64,000 bases of DNA from the NCBI RefSeq assembly GCF_902498065.1, contig NZ_CABVIR010000001.1, positions 1,885,534-1,949,533 on the forward strand, in the 5' to 3' direction. The notes beneath the pieces were generated by a model. It saw only the letters and a program-made list of their open reading frames with translations. It made no database searches and was not told the DNA's origin. A program made the position numbers and the translations under genes. The stretch is from Pseudomonas fluorescens. Its GTDB lineage: Bacteria; Pseudomonadota; Gammaproteobacteria; Pseudomonadales; Pseudomonadaceae. Below, piece by piece: positions 54,542-63,922 of the stretch. Position 1 is the first letter of the stretch. Each line of letters opens with the position of its first letter.

Positions 54542-54631
54542 GAGGTAACCCCTGGGCATGTGGACATGCCTGATTGTTTTTATCGAATGGGTCAGGCCGA
54601 ATGAACCGTTCACTCGGCAATGAAGCGATGA

Positions 54632-56212
54632 CTAGAGTGCCTCGGTGGTTTTTTCTCCGTTGACCAGGCGCATCAGTCCCAGTGGATTGCCGTTCTTCAG
54701 CGCATCAGGAAGCAAGGCATCCGGAAAATTCTGGTAGCACACCGGGCGCAGAAAGCGATCGATAGCCAATGTACCCACCGAGGTGCCACGGGCATCAGAT
54801 GTCGCCGGCCAAGGACCGCCGTGGACCATGGCATCGCAGACTTCCACACCGGTGGGGTAACCATTGACCAGTACGCGACCGACTTTTTGCTCAAGCAGCG
54901 CCACCAGGTCGGCGGACTGTTCCAACTCTGCCGTCTCACCCATCAAGGTTGCGGTCAGTTGGCCGCGTAAACCGTGCAAGGCCGCCAACAGCTCGGCCCG
55001 ATCAGCCACCTCAACCACCACGGTGGCCGGGCCGAAGATTTCTTCCTGCAGTAATTCATTGCCCGTCAGCAGCAGGCTGGCATCGGCCTGGAACAATTGC
55101 GCCTGCGCTTTGTTGCCCTGCTGTGCCGGACCTGCCAGATGAATGATCTGCGGATGCGCCAGCAACGTTTCGCAACCGTGAACGTAACTGCGCAGGCCTC
55201 CCGCATTGAGCATGGTTTGCGCGGGCTGATCAGCCATCAAGGCGCTGAGCGTCTGCACAAAGTGACTGAAGGCCGGCGAACGAATGCCAATGACCAGACC
55301 GGGATTGGTGCAGAACTGCCCCGCGCCCATGACCACCGACGCCGCCAGTTCAGTAGCGATGCGCTCGCCGCGCACTTGCAGTGCCTCGGGCAGGACCAGC
55401 ACCGGGTTGATGCTGCTCATCTCGGCAAATACCGGGATCGGTTGCGGGCGGGCGGCGGCCATGTCGCACAGCGCCCTGCCGCCCTTGAGCGAACCGGTGA
55501 AACCGACCGCCTGAAGCAGCGGATGCTTGACCAGCGTTTCTCCCACACCCGCACCGAAAATCATGTTGAACACGCCCTCGGGCATGCCGGTATGCTCGGC
55601 AGCGCGAACGATGGCTTCGGCCACTCGTTCGGCGGTCGCCATGTGTCCGCTGTGGGCTTTGAACACTACCGGACAACCGGCAGCGAGCGCAGCCGCGGTG
55701 TCACCTCCAGCGGTAGAAAATGCCAACGGAAAGTTACTTGCGCCAAACACCGCGACCGGGCCGACACCCAGGCGACACTGACGCAGATCGACGCGCGGCA
55801 AGGGTTGGCGTGCCGGAAGTGGCAGATCGATGCGTGCACCGTAGAAGTCGCCGCGACGCAGGGTCTGGGCGAACAGGCGCATCTGGCCGCTGGTGCGAGC
55901 TCGTTCGCCCTGGATGCGTGCCGCAGGCAAAGCGGTTTCCTGGCAGACCAGGGCAACGAAGTCATCGCCCAGTGCATCCAGCTCTGTGGCAATGGCCTCA
56001 AGGAACTCGGCGCGACGGGCGGCCGGCAGATGGCGATAAACCGGATAGGCCTGGGCGGCGGCCGTTACCGCGGCGTCCACTTCCTCGACCGTGGCCTGAA
56101 TGAAGGCGGTGGGCAAAGGTTGCCCGGTCGTCGCATCAACGCTGTGCAACACCACCGATCCGGCGGCGCTGCGGCCTCCTGCGATGAAATTGTGTCCGGA
56201 CAGTTCGGGCAT
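54632..56212 (-). CDS. NADP-type aldehyde dehydrogenase, alpha-ketoglutarate-semialdehyde dehydrogenase-like
   Basis: A 526-residue aldehyde dehydrogenase (AVFGASNFPLAFSTAGGDTA, the Glu in FAEMSSINPVLVL, the catalytic Cys in GAGQFCTNPG). Length and sequence fit the type III enzymes oxidising 2,5-dioxopentanoate to alpha-ketoglutarate, the last step of the non-phosphorylating pentose-acid (Weimberg) route. GGAG precedes ATG. It heads the minus-strand operon, 128 bases downstream of the LysR gene; a LysR-type dyad lies in that gap. Confidence 0.88.
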   Translation of the reverse strand: MPELSGHNFIAGGRSAAGSVVLHSVDATTGQPLPTAFIQATVEEVDAAVTAAAQAYPVYRHLPAARRAEFLEAIATELDALGDDFVALVCQETALPAARIQGERARTSGQMRLFAQTLRRGDFYGARIDLPLPARQPLPRVDLRQCRLGVGPVAVFGASNFPLAFSTAGGDTAAALAAGCPVVFKAHSGHMATAERVAEAIVRAAEHTGMPEGVFNMIFGAGVGETLVKHPLLQAVGFTGSLKGGRALCDMAAARPQPIPVFAEMSSINPVLVLPEALQVRGERIATELAASVVMGAGQFCTNPGLVIGIRSPAFSHFVQTLSALMADQPAQTMLNAGGLRSYVHGCETLLAHPQIIHLAGPAQQGNKAQAQLFQADASLLLTGNELLQEEIFGPATVVVEVADRAELLAALHGLRGQLTATLMGETAELEQSADLVALLEQKVGRVLVNGYPTGVEVCDAMVHGGPWPATSDARGTSVGTLAIDRFLRPVCYQNFPDALLPDALKNGNPLGLMRLVNGEKTTEAL

Positions 56213-56296
56213 GACAGTCTCCTGACCCTGATTGAAAGCAGGTCGCTACTGTACTGTCGCGAATCGATTCTTTCCCAATGGCATTTTTGGATTAAC

Positions 56297-56315
56297 CGAT
56301 AACGATCCGTTATCG
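56297..56315. promoter_or_regulatory. LysR-type dyad upstream of the semialdehyde dehydrogenase
   Basis: Perfect seven-base arms CGATAAC and GTTATCG with five bases between contain ATAAC-N5-GTTAT, of LysR T-N11-A form. The same core, ATAAC-N5-GTTAT, recurs in the LysR/XylX promoter at 57312. Placement in front of an operon of the same locus suggests one regulator for both. Confidence 0.55.
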
Positions 56316-56340
56316 TAATACCCGATAAACCTCATCGTAA

Positions 56341-57291
56341 TTAACTCGCTGAATCGTTGTTCAAGCGGGCGTTGTCCTTGAGTATTTCGGCAAACTCCAG
56401 AGCGGCCCCCACCAGTTGCTCGCCCTTGCGGGTGAGGATGCCGTAATCCTGCGGGACCAAATGCAAAGGCGTATCCAGCGTCTTGAGCTGACCGCTTTCG
56501 AGCAGAGGGTTGACCATGGCATTGGGCAGCATCCCGATCATCGGCCCACGCTGCAGCACCTGGAGAAAGGTCTGCATCGAAATGGTGTCGACGGTGTTGC
56601 GGGGCATTCCCACGCCGGCTTCGGCGAACGCGAGTTCCATGCGCCCGCGAATCGGCGTGCCCACCGGGTAAAGAATCCATGGCAAGTCCACCAATTGCTC
56701 CAACGAGATGGGTCCGACACCTGCCAGCGGATGCCGGTCGTTGACCACAATGCAGAACGGTTCGGGAGCCAGCGGTTGAAAGTCATACCGTTGTTGCTGG
56801 CTTTGATCGGTGAAACGGGCGATGGCCAGGTCCAGCTTTTTCTCTTCAAGCATTTCCATCAGATGGTTACTGGTTTGCTCCACTACCTCGATCGACAGCA
56901 ATGGCCAGCGCTGTTTGATCTGCAAGATCGCCTCGGGCAGGGCCACCGCCGTAGCGGCAAATATTCCGCCGACCTTGAGGTGACCGTGCCCTCCCTCGCG
57001 CAGGCTGCTGATTTGCTCGACGAACGAGCGGGCATCGTTCAAGGCAATTTGCGCATACCGCAGCACGTGCTCGCCTAATGCCGTGGGCGGCATGGCCCGT
57101 GGTTGGCGCTCGAACAAGGCGAAACCGAGCAGGCTTTCGATCTCTTTGAGCATTTTGCTGATGGCCGGCTGGCTGAGGTTCATCTGTTGCGCCGCCAAGT
57201 GCATGTTGCGCGTGCGCCCCAACGTGTCGATCAGCAGCAAATGCCTGAATTTGAGCCAGCCGCAGAAACTGGAGAAGGACAGATCCGACAT
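56341..57291 (-). CDS. LysR-family transcriptional regulator of the sugar-acid cluster
   Basis: A 316-residue regulator with N-terminal winged helix (FRHLLLIDTLGRTRNMHLAA, then QQMNLSQPAISKMLKEIESL) and effector domain. It belongs to the GbpR-like branch seen in sugar-acid and aromatic loci. The start MSDLSFSS at 57291 has GAGG seven bases upstream; ten codons before it are not needed. It is divergent from the XylX-like gene and upstream of the semialdehyde dehydrogenase operon. Confidence 0.9.
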   Translation of the reverse strand: MSDLSFSSFCGWLKFRHLLLIDTLGRTRNMHLAAQQMNLSQPAISKMLKEIESLLGFALFERQPRAMPPTALGEHVLRYAQIALNDARSFVEQISSLREGGHGHLKVGGIFAATAVALPEAILQIKQRWPLLSIEVVEQTSNHLMEMLEEKKLDLAIARFTDQSQQQRYDFQPLAPEPFCIVVNDRHPLAGVGPISLEQLVDLPWILYPVGTPIRGRMELAFAEAGVGMPRNTVDTISMQTFLQVLQRGPMIGMLPNAMVNPLLESGQLKTLDTPLHLVPQDYGILTRKGEQLVGAALEFAEILKDNARLNNDSAS

Positions 57292-57311
57292 GAACACGCC
57301 TCGTACAAGTA

Positions 57312-57326
57312 ATAACCACAAGTTAT
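57312..57326. promoter_or_regulatory. LysR-type dyad in the LysR/XylX divergent promoter
   Basis: ATAACCACAAGTTAT forms ATAAC-N5-GTTAT, the same core as the dyad at 56297, 20 bases upstream of the LysR start and 80 upstream of the XylX-like gene. It is the expected autoregulatory and activation site. Confidence 0.55.
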
Positions 57327-57405
57327 CGAATACTGAATTTATCTCATTGGAGTTTATCGAGTGTCCGCCCTAGCGTGAAGTCTTTACGAACCAGGAAGAT
57401 GCCCC

Positions 57406-58587
57406 ATGTCGCTATTGCTTACTCCCGAAAACACCCTGCCCGTCGATGGCGTCGCCGGTACCTTGATCGGTCGCGCCTGGGTACCGGGCCAGATCGCCGG
57501 GCCTTCGCCGATCGTTCTGCGCGCCGACGGAGTGTTCGATCTGTCGGAGCGCTTTGCGACCCTGAGTGACTTGCTGGAAGCGGACGCTCCTGTGTCGGCA
57601 GTGCGCGAGACGCCGGGCACCTTCATTACCAGTATCGAGGCCCTGCTCGCCAACACCGGACCTGACGCCGACCCGTCCAGACCTTACCTGCTGGCCCCTC
57701 TGGACTTGCAAGTGATCAAGGCCGCCGGCGTGACCTTCGCCGCCAGCATGATCGAGCGTGTGATCGAAGAGCAGGCCGGTGGTGACGCCGCCAAAGCCGA
57801 AGCCGTGCGGGCCACCGTGCACGGCGTGATCGGTGACAACCTGCGCTCGATCGTTCCTGGCTCAGAGCAGGCCATGCGTTTGAAAGCCTTGTTGATCGAA
57901 CAGGGCATGTGGTCGCAATACCTGGAAGTGGGTATCGGTCCGGACGCGGAAATCTTCACCAAGGCGCCGGTTTTGGCCTCTGTCGGCAGCGGCAGCCGGA
58001 TCGGCATTCACCCCGATTCGCAGTGGAATAACCCGGAACCGGAAGTGGTGCTGGCGGTGAACAGCCGCGGACAGATTCACGGGGCTACCCTGGGCAACGA
58101 CGTCAACCTGCGGGATTTTGAAGGCCGCAGCGCGCTGCTGCTGAGCAAGGCCAAGGACAATAACGCATCCTGCTCGATCGGGCCGTTCATCCGCCTGTTC
58201 GACGAGCACTTCAGCCTGGACGATGTCCGTGCCTGCGTGGTCGATCTTGAAGTACAAGGTGAGGACGGCTACCGGATGCAGGGATCGAGCTCCATGAGCC
58301 AGATCAGCCGTGACCCGCAGGACCTCGCCGGGCAGACCCTCAACGCCAATCACCAATACCCCGATGGTTTCCTGCTGTTTCTCGGTACCCTGTTCGCCCC
58401 CACTGAAGATCGCGATCATGTCGGCAGTGGTTTCACCCACAAACTGGGGGACCGGGTCAGTATCCGCAGCCCGTTGCTGGGCAGCTTGCACAATCAGGTG
58501 ACCCACAGCTGCGAGGCAACGCCATGGACCTTTGGCGTGAGCGCCTTGCTGCGTAACCTGGTGTCCCGAGGACTGCTCGCACGCTGA
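57406..58587 (+). CDS. FAH-family 2-keto-3-deoxy-pentonate dehydratase (XylX-like)
   Basis: A 393-residue FAH-fold protein (VIKAAGVTFAASMIERVIEE, metal-site SQWNNPEPEVVLAVNSRGQI, and NDVNLRDFEGRSALLLSKAK). Size, motifs and the neighbouring dehydratase match the XylX group that dehydrates 2-keto-3-deoxy-xylonate (or -arabinonate) to alpha-ketoglutarate semialdehyde. AGGA precedes ATG. The downstream XylD-like gene is 47 bases away in the same direction. Confidence 0.85.
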   Translation: MSLLLTPENTLPVDGVAGTLIGRAWVPGQIAGPSPIVLRADGVFDLSERFATLSDLLEADAPVSAVRETPGTFITSIEALLANTGPDADPSRPYLLAPLDLQVIKAAGVTFAASMIERVIEEQAGGDAAKAEAVRATVHGVIGDNLRSIVPGSEQAMRLKALLIEQGMWSQYLEVGIGPDAEIFTKAPVLASVGSGSRIGIHPDSQWNNPEPEVVLAVNSRGQIHGATLGNDVNLRDFEGRSALLLSKAKDNNASCSIGPFIRLFDEHFSLDDVRACVVDLEVQGEDGYRMQGSSSMSQISRDPQDLAGQTLNANHQYPDGFLLFLGTLFAPTEDRDHVGSGFTHKLGDRVSIRSPLLGSLHNQVTHSCEATPWTFGVSALLRNLVSRGLLAR

Positions 58588-58634
58588 GCCAGAACAGATT
58601 GTCGATTCATCCAATTACAAGAGAGACCTGAATC

Positions 58635-60422
58635 ATGAGTGACACCCCTAGACGCCGTCTGCGCAGCGAGCAATGGTTCAACGACCCTGCCCACGCGGAC
58701 ATGACTGCCCTGTATGTCGAACGCTACATGAACTACGGCATGACCCGAGAAGAGCTGCAATCGGGTCGTCCAATCATCGGTATCGCCCAGACCGGCAGCG
58801 ACCTGACACCTTGCAACCGTCATCACCTGGAACTCGCACAGCGGGTCAAGGCCGGTATTCGCGATGCCGGTGGCATCCCAATGGAATTCCCCGTCCATCC
58901 GATCGCCGAACAGTCACGCCGGCCTACTGCCGCACTGGATCGGAACCTGGCCTATCTGGGACTGGTGGAAATCCTCCACGGTTATCCGCTGGATGGTGTT
59001 GTGCTCACCACCGGTTGCGACAAGACCACCCCGGCCTGTCTGATGGCCGCCGCCACCACTGACCTGCCTTCCATTGTGCTGTCCGGCGGGCCGATGCTCG
59101 ACGGTCACCACAAGGGCGAACTGATCGGCTCCGGCACCGTGCTCTGGCACGCGCGCAATCTGATGGCGACCGGTGAAATCGATTACGAAGGCTTCATGGA
59201 AATGACCACCGCGGCATCGCCCTCGGTGGGTCACTGCAACACCATGGGCACCGCACTGTCGATGAACGCACTCGCCGAAGCGCTGGGCATGTCGTTGCCG
59301 GGTTGTGCGAGCATTCCGGCGCCCTACCGCGAGCGTGGTCAAATGGCCTACGCCACCGGCAAGCGTATCTGCGAACTGGTGATACAGGACGTACGCCCGT
59401 CACACATCATGACCCGCGAAGCCTTCGAAAATGCCATCGCCGTGGCGTCGGCGCTCGGCGCCTCAAGCAACTGCCCTCCGCACCTGATCGCCATCGCCCG
59501 GCACATGGGCGTCGAGTTGAGTCTGGATGACTGGCAACGGATTGGCGAAGATGTGCCACTGCTGGTCAATTGCATGCCGGCCGGCAAATACCTGGGAGAG
59601 GGTTTCCATCGCGCGGGCGGCGTGCCATCGGTCATGCATGAACTGCAAAAAGCCGGGCGCCTGCACGAAGACTGCGCTACGGTCAGCGGCAAGACGATCG
59701 GCGAAATCGTCAGTAGCCGTTTGACCAGCAACGCTGACGTGATCTATCCCTTCGAAACCCCTCTCAAACATCGCGCCGGTTTCATCGTTCTCAGCGGTAA
59801 CTTCTTCGATAGCGCAATCATGAAAATGTCGGTGGTCGGCGAGGCGTTTCGCAAGACTTATCTATCCGAGCCTGGCGCAGAAAACAGCTTTGAAGCACGG
59901 GCAATTGTGTTCGAAGGACCGGAGGACTATCACGCCCGAATCGACGACCCGTCGCTGGACATCGACGAGCGTTGCATCCTGGTGATTCGTGGTGCCGGCA
60001 CCGTGGGCTACCCCGGTAGCGCCGAAGTGGTGAACATGGCTCCACCGGCAGCACTGATCAAGCAAGGCATCGATTCCCTGCCTTGCCTGGGTGACGGTCG
60101 CCAGAGCGGCACTTCGGCCAGCCCTTCGATCCTCAACATGTCACCGGAAGCCGCTGTCGGCGGAGGCTTGGCGCTGCTGAAAACCAACGACCGCCTGCGC
60201 GTGGACCTCAACGCGAGATCGGTAAACCTGCTGGTCGACGAAGCTGAAATGACCCGCCGCCGCGCCGAGTGGACGCCAAACATCCCTGCGTCCCAAACGC
60301 CTTGGCAAGAGCTGTACCGGCAATTGGTCGGACAGTTATCGACTGGCGGATGCCTGGAGCCGGCCACCCTGCATATGCGGGTCATTGCTCGAAGTGGCGG
60401 CGAGCCGCGTCATTCCCACTGA
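58635..60422 (+). CDS. Sugar-acid dehydratase, IlvD/Edd family (XylD-like)
   Basis: A 595-residue iron-sulfur dehydratase. Ligand cysteines Cys60, Cys128 and Cys201 sit in the standard LTPCN, TTGCDKTTPAC and GHCNTMGTA segments. It dehydrates an aldonate (xylonate, arabinonate or fuconate-like) to the 2-keto-3-deoxy acid. Length is that of the sugar-acid rather than the amino-acid (IlvD) branch. Together with XylX-like and the semialdehyde dehydrogenase it completes a route to alpha-ketoglutarate. Confidence 0.92.
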   Translation: MSDTPRRRLRSEQWFNDPAHADMTALYVERYMNYGMTREELQSGRPIIGIAQTGSDLTPCNRHHLELAQRVKAGIRDAGGIPMEFPVHPIAEQSRRPTAALDRNLAYLGLVEILHGYPLDGVVLTTGCDKTTPACLMAAATTDLPSIVLSGGPMLDGHHKGELIGSGTVLWHARNLMATGEIDYEGFMEMTTAASPSVGHCNTMGTALSMNALAEALGMSLPGCASIPAPYRERGQMAYATGKRICELVIQDVRPSHIMTREAFENAIAVASALGASSNCPPHLIAIARHMGVELSLDDWQRIGEDVPLLVNCMPAGKYLGEGFHRAGGVPSVMHELQKAGRLHEDCATVSGKTIGEIVSSRLTSNADVIYPFETPLKHRAGFIVLSGNFFDSAIMKMSVVGEAFRKTYLSEPGAENSFEARAIVFEGPEDYHARIDDPSLDIDERCILVIRGAGTVGYPGSAEVVNMAPPAALIKQGIDSLPCLGDGRQSGTSASPSILNMSPEAAVGGGLALLKTNDRLRVDLNARSVNLLVDEAEMTRRRAEWTPNIPASQTPWQELYRQLVGQLSTGGCLEPATLHMRVIARSGGEPRHSH

Positions 60423-60437
60423 CAGCTTTTACGCTGC

Positions 60438-60469
60438 CCTGCTATTCCGACATCCATCGGAATAGCAGG
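60438..60469. repeat. Perfect hairpin after the XylD-like gene
   Basis: Thirteen-base perfect arms (CCTGCTATTCCGA and complement) with a six-base loop lie 15 bases after the dehydratase stop. There is no T-run behind it, so it may serve message stability rather than intrinsic termination. Confidence 0.55.
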
Positions 60470-60535
60470 CTGGAAAATCGAAGATCACGGCTGCAAGGCC
60501 CGCAACTTTCTTTGGGTCCCGTCAGGAGGACATTT

Positions 60536-61224
60536 ATGGACCTTGGCATTGCGGGGCGTTGGGCCATGGTATGCGCGGCCAGTAAAGGTCTGGGCAAGGC
60601 CTGCGCCCAGGCATTGGTCATTGAAGGCGTGAACGTCGTGATCACCGCCCGAGGTGAACAGATGCTCAATGAAACCGCCAATCAGCTCAGAGCGCTCAAT
60701 CCCCAAGTGACCGTCATTGCCGTTGCGGGAGATATTTCCACTCCGGCCCATGGTTAAAGGCACTGGATGCCAACATGCTCCCCCCTATCGAGCTGATCAA
60801 AGCCACGGTGGACGGCATGGCCAAACGCGGCTTCGGCCGAATCATCAACATCACCTCGAGCGCGGTCAAATCGCCCATCGAAAGCCTGGGTTTGTCGAAC
60901 GGTGCACGAAGTGGCCTGACAGGGTTCATCGCCGGGCTTGCACGGCAGGACAATATTGCCAGCCGCAACGTCGCGATCTACAACCTGCAACCCGGCTCAT
61001 TCGACACCGATCGGCTGCGTGGCAACCTGGTCGCCGCTGCCGAGGAGATGGGGCAAGACAGTGAAGCGTTCCTCGCCGATTGTCGTAGCGAAATCCCGGC
61101 GAAACGCTTTGGCTCTCTCGAGGAGTTCGGTGCACTTTGCGCGTTCGTTTGCAGCCGTCACGCAGGCTGCCTGACCGGGCAGAACCTGCTGATCGATGGC
61201 GGCGCGATTCGCTCAAGTCAGTAG
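60536..61224 (+). pseudogene. SDR oxidoreductase broken by an internal deletion
   Basis: The start has AGGAGGA upstream. The first frame (60536-60757) encodes the Rossmann part MDLGIAGRWAMVCAASKGLG, through LNPQVTVIAVAGDISTP, and then stops. The rest (from about 60754 to 61224) is in another frame, beginning LKALDANMLPPIELIKATVD and running to [11 protein letters not shown], with the catalytic INITSSAVK region and the ending of a normal SDR. The missing part would hold the NAG motif (roughly 35-40 codons); loss plus frameshift means no intact enzyme. A Tyr-x-x-x-Lys is not evident, and the usual position reads NGARSGL. Confidence 0.8.
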
Positions 61225-62094
61225 GCCCGCCCCTGCGCATCGCTCTTCGAGCAAGCGCACGAACATGGTCAGGCTTTGCGACACCGTCCCCCGGCGCCAC
61301 ACCAGCCAGGTTCGCAAATAGCGAAAAGACTCCGACAATGGCCAGACACTCACGGTGGTGCAGCCCGGCATGCTTTCGAGCATGCTTCGCGGCATCAGCG
61401 CCAGACCAGCACCGGAGCTGACACAGGCGAGCATGCCGTGATAGGACTCCATTTCGAAAATCTTCCCGGGTACCGCAGCATCCTTGGCGAACCAACTTTC
61501 AAAGTGATGGCGGTAAGAGCAATTGGAGCGAAAGGCGTAGATGTTTTCGCCGTTCACATCCTGCGCGCGATGGATCGGGGAATGGTTGAGCGGCGCGATG
61601 AGCACCATCTCTTCCTCGAATGCCGGCACGCCCTCCAGTGCCGGGTGCAGCACCGGCCCGTCGACAAACGCAGCGGCTAATCGGCCCGATAGCACGCCGT
61701 CGATCATGGTCCCGGAAGGACCGGTGGAGAGGGCCAGTTCGACCTTGGCGTGCTTCTGGTTATAGGCGGCCAGCAACTCAGGAATACGCACCGCCGCCGT
61801 GCTCTCCAGCGACCCCAGAGGAAACGATCCCTGCGGCTCTTCCCCGGCGACCGTCGCGCGCGCCTCCTGGACCAGATCGAGAATGCGTCGGGCATAGTCG
61901 AGAAAACTCCAACCGGCTGGCGACAGCCGCAAGCGGCTTTTCTCGCGGATAAACAGGTCCACGCCCAGGTCCAGTTCCAGTTGTTTGATCCGCGTCGTCA
62001 GGTTCGACGGCACACGATGGATATGCTGAGCGGCGACGCTGATGCTGCCGTGCTCGGCGACCGCTTTGAAAATTTCTAGCTGTACCAGATCCAC
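61213..62094 (-). CDS. LysR-family transcriptional regulator
   Basis: A 293-residue regulator with an N-terminal winged helix ([20 protein letters not shown], then [20 protein letters not shown]) and effector domain. GTG at 62094 is the chosen start (GGAG six bases upstream); a TTG four codons earlier has none. It is divergent from the aldehyde dehydrogenase gene and ends overlapping the end of the SDR pseudogene by 12 bases. The palindrome ATGATCAT (62118-62125) lies between the divergent genes. Confidence 0.9.
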   Translation of the reverse strand: MDLVQLEIFKAVAEHGSISVAAQHIHRVPSNLTTRIKQLELDLGVDLFIREKSRLRLSPAGWSFLDYARRILDLVQEARATVAGEEPQGSFPLGSLESTAAVRIPELLAAYNQKHAKVELALSTGPSGTMIDGVLSGRLAAAFVDGPVLHPALEGVPAFEEEMVLIAPLNHSPIHRAQDVNGENIYAFRSNCSYRHHFESWFAKDAAVPGKIFEMESYHGMLACVSSGAGLALMPRSMLESMPGCTTVSVWPLSESFRYLRTWLVWRRGTVSQSLTMFVRLLEERCAGAGLLT

Positions 62095-62194
62095 GTCATT
62101 CTCCAAACATGAACGATATGATCATCATTATTCAGTTTTCAGAAACTAAAAGCCACCGTAGTCTGAACGCCTTCCCACCCCGCAGGACGGTGCC

Positions 62195-63586
62195 ATGACT
62201 AATATTTCCAGCCTCACCCATGCCATTTCGATCAATCCCCTCAACGGCGAGCAGATCGGTAGCTACCCTTTTGAATCCGAAGCGGCGCTGCAAACCGCAC
62301 TGTCACGTGCCGCGGCCGGGTTCCGTGTCTGGCGCGGCACACCGGTTGCGCAACGCTCGCAACGGCTGATCATCCTGGCCCAGGTTTTGCGCAACAATGC
62401 AGAAACGATGGCGAACATGATCACCCTGGAGATGGGTAAGCCGATCACTCAAGCACGTGGCGAAATCGAAAAGTGTGCGCAGCTCTGCGAGTGGTACGCC
62501 GAACACGGCCCTGCGATGTTGACAGCCGAGCCAACCATGGTTGAAGGCGGCAAGGCGCGCATCGAATACCGCCCGCTCGGCCCTATTCTCGCGGTAATGC
62601 CGTGGAATTTCCCGATCTGGCAGGTACTGCGTGGCGCCGTTCCGGTACTGCTCGCCGGCAACACCTACGTGCTCAAACACGCACCGAACGTGATGGGCAG
62701 CGCTTATCTTTTGCTGGAAGCCTTCAAGCAAGCCGACTTCCCTGAAGGTGTGTTCGAAGTCATCAACGTCACGCCGGAAGGCGTTTCTACGGCCATCAAA
62801 GACCCACGCATTGCAGCGGTCACCCTCACCGGCAGTGTGCGAGCCGGCATGGCCATCGGCGCGCAGGCCGGTGCGGCGTTGAAGAAATGCGTCTTGGAAT
62901 TGGGCGGCTCTGACCCTTTTATCGTGCTCAACGATGCCGACCTCGACGATGCGGTGAAAGCCGCCGTGATTGGTCGTTATCAAAACACCGGGCAAGTCTG
63001 CGCGGCGGCCAAGCGCCTGATTATCGAACAAGGCGTTGTCGAGGAGTTCACGCGCAAATTCGTTGAAGCCACGCGTAAATTGGTGGTCGGTGATCCACTG
63101 GCCGCCGCCACGTACATCGGCCCGATGGCGCGCTTTGATCTGCGTGATGAGCTGGATCAGCAGGTGCGCGACACACTGGAAGAAGGCGCGACGTTGTTAT
63201 TGGGTGGCCACAAGGCCGAAGGCCCCGGCAATTTCTACGAGCCAACGGTTTTCGCGGATGTCACCGACCAGATGACCTCGTTCAAACAGGAACTGTTTGG
63301 CCCGGTCGCGTCGATCATCACCGCACGCGATGCTACCCACGCCCTGGAACTGGCAAATGACAGTGAATTCGGCCTCGCCGCGACGATCTATTCAGGCGAC
63401 GTGGAACGCGCCCAAAAAATGGCCGGCGAACTGGAAACCGGTGGCGTTTTCATCAATGGTTACTGCGCCTCCGATCCGCGTGTCACCTTTGGCGGCGTGA
63501 AGAAGAGCGGTTTTGGTCGCGAGTTATCGCACTTCGGGGTGCGGGAATTCTGCAACGCGCAGACAGTGTGGCTGGATCGTCACTAA
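62195..63586 (+). CDS. NAD-dependent aldehyde dehydrogenase, succinate-semialdehyde dehydrogenase-like
   Basis: A 463-residue aldehyde dehydrogenase with VMPWNFPIWQVLRGAVPVLL, the Glu in LELGGSDPFIVL, the Cys in GQVCAAAKRL, and the C-terminal FGGVKKSGFGRELS. Sequence and length match the SSADH (Sad-like) group. It oxidises a semialdehyde to a dicarboxylate. AGGA precedes ATG. It is under probable control of the divergent LysR protein and is followed by a terminator at 63630-63667. Confidence 0.9.
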   Translation: MTNISSLTHAISINPLNGEQIGSYPFESEAALQTALSRAAAGFRVWRGTPVAQRSQRLIILAQVLRNNAETMANMITLEMGKPITQARGEIEKCAQLCEWYAEHGPAMLTAEPTMVEGGKARIEYRPLGPILAVMPWNFPIWQVLRGAVPVLLAGNTYVLKHAPNVMGSAYLLLEAFKQADFPEGVFEVINVTPEGVSTAIKDPRIAAVTLTGSVRAGMAIGAQAGAALKKCVLELGGSDPFIVLNDADLDDAVKAAVIGRYQNTGQVCAAAKRLIIEQGVVEEFTRKFVEATRKLVVGDPLAAATYIGPMARFDLRDELDQQVRDTLEEGATLLLGGHKAEGPGNFYEPTVFADVTDQMTSFKQELFGPVASIITARDATHALELANDSEFGLAATIYSGDVERAQKMAGELETGGVFINGYCASDPRVTFGGVKKSGFGRELSHFGVREFCNAQTVWLDRH

Positions 63587-63629
63587 CAACAGGTAAGTCA
63601 TCAGGCCTGACGAGCCTCTTCACCGAAAC

Positions 63630-63667
63630 AAAGATAGGCGAGTCTGAAAAAGGCTCGCCTATCTTTT
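63630..63667 (+). terminator. Rho-independent terminator of the aldehyde dehydrogenase gene
   Basis: A 13-base perfect stem (AAAGATAGGCGAG and complement) with an 11-base loop is followed by TTTTTG in the plus direction, 44 bases after the stop codon. Confidence 0.88.
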
Positions 63668-63716
63668 TGATAAGTGCCATTCCTGCAAACCTGAGCCTTA
63701 TCCAGGCTGACGCCTG

Positions 63717-63856
63717 ATGCCGCCCCACCTCCTCACATGTGCCCTTCACACGATGGACACCAGTATGCTGAGTAAGATTGAAGCTCTGCGTAAACACTTT
63801 GGCCGCCTCCGTCTGCTGTGCAGACAAGGGCAGCCCATGAGGTTGCCCTTTTTTTC
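63717..63856 (+). ncRNA. Possible small RNA 3' region with terminator
   Basis: Two adjoining hairpins end in a T-run: GTCTGC-TGT-GCAGAC (63811-63825) and then AAGGGCAGCC/GGTTGCCCTT with a CATGA loop (63826-63850), followed by seven T (63849-63855). No protein gene precedes it after the aldehyde dehydrogenase terminator, so the transcript that ends here should be a small RNA or a short leader. The 5' end and promoter are not visible; the left border is a guess. Confidence 0.35.
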
Positions 63857-63880
63857 GGCACTTTCCTGCGGACAAAACAA

Positions 63881-63910
63881 AACCCCTACCTGCATACGCA
63901 GATAGGGGTT
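63881..63910 (-). terminator. Terminator of the ribosomal RNA operon
   Basis: A hairpin (AACCCCTACCTGC/GCAGATAGGGGTT, four-base loop, one mismatch) is followed on the minus strand by TTTGTTTTG. It lies 12 bases downstream of the 5S rRNA end in the minus direction. Confidence 0.85.
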
Positions 63911-63922
63911 TCGGAATTTAAT

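Noticed and set aside
53552..54604. A 350-codon reading on the plus strand
   Set aside because: Antisense shadow of the MFS transporter gene; it is rich in His, Gln and Arg as typical for such shadows.
55097..56302. A 401-codon reading on the plus strand
   Set aside because: Antisense shadow of the semialdehyde dehydrogenase gene.
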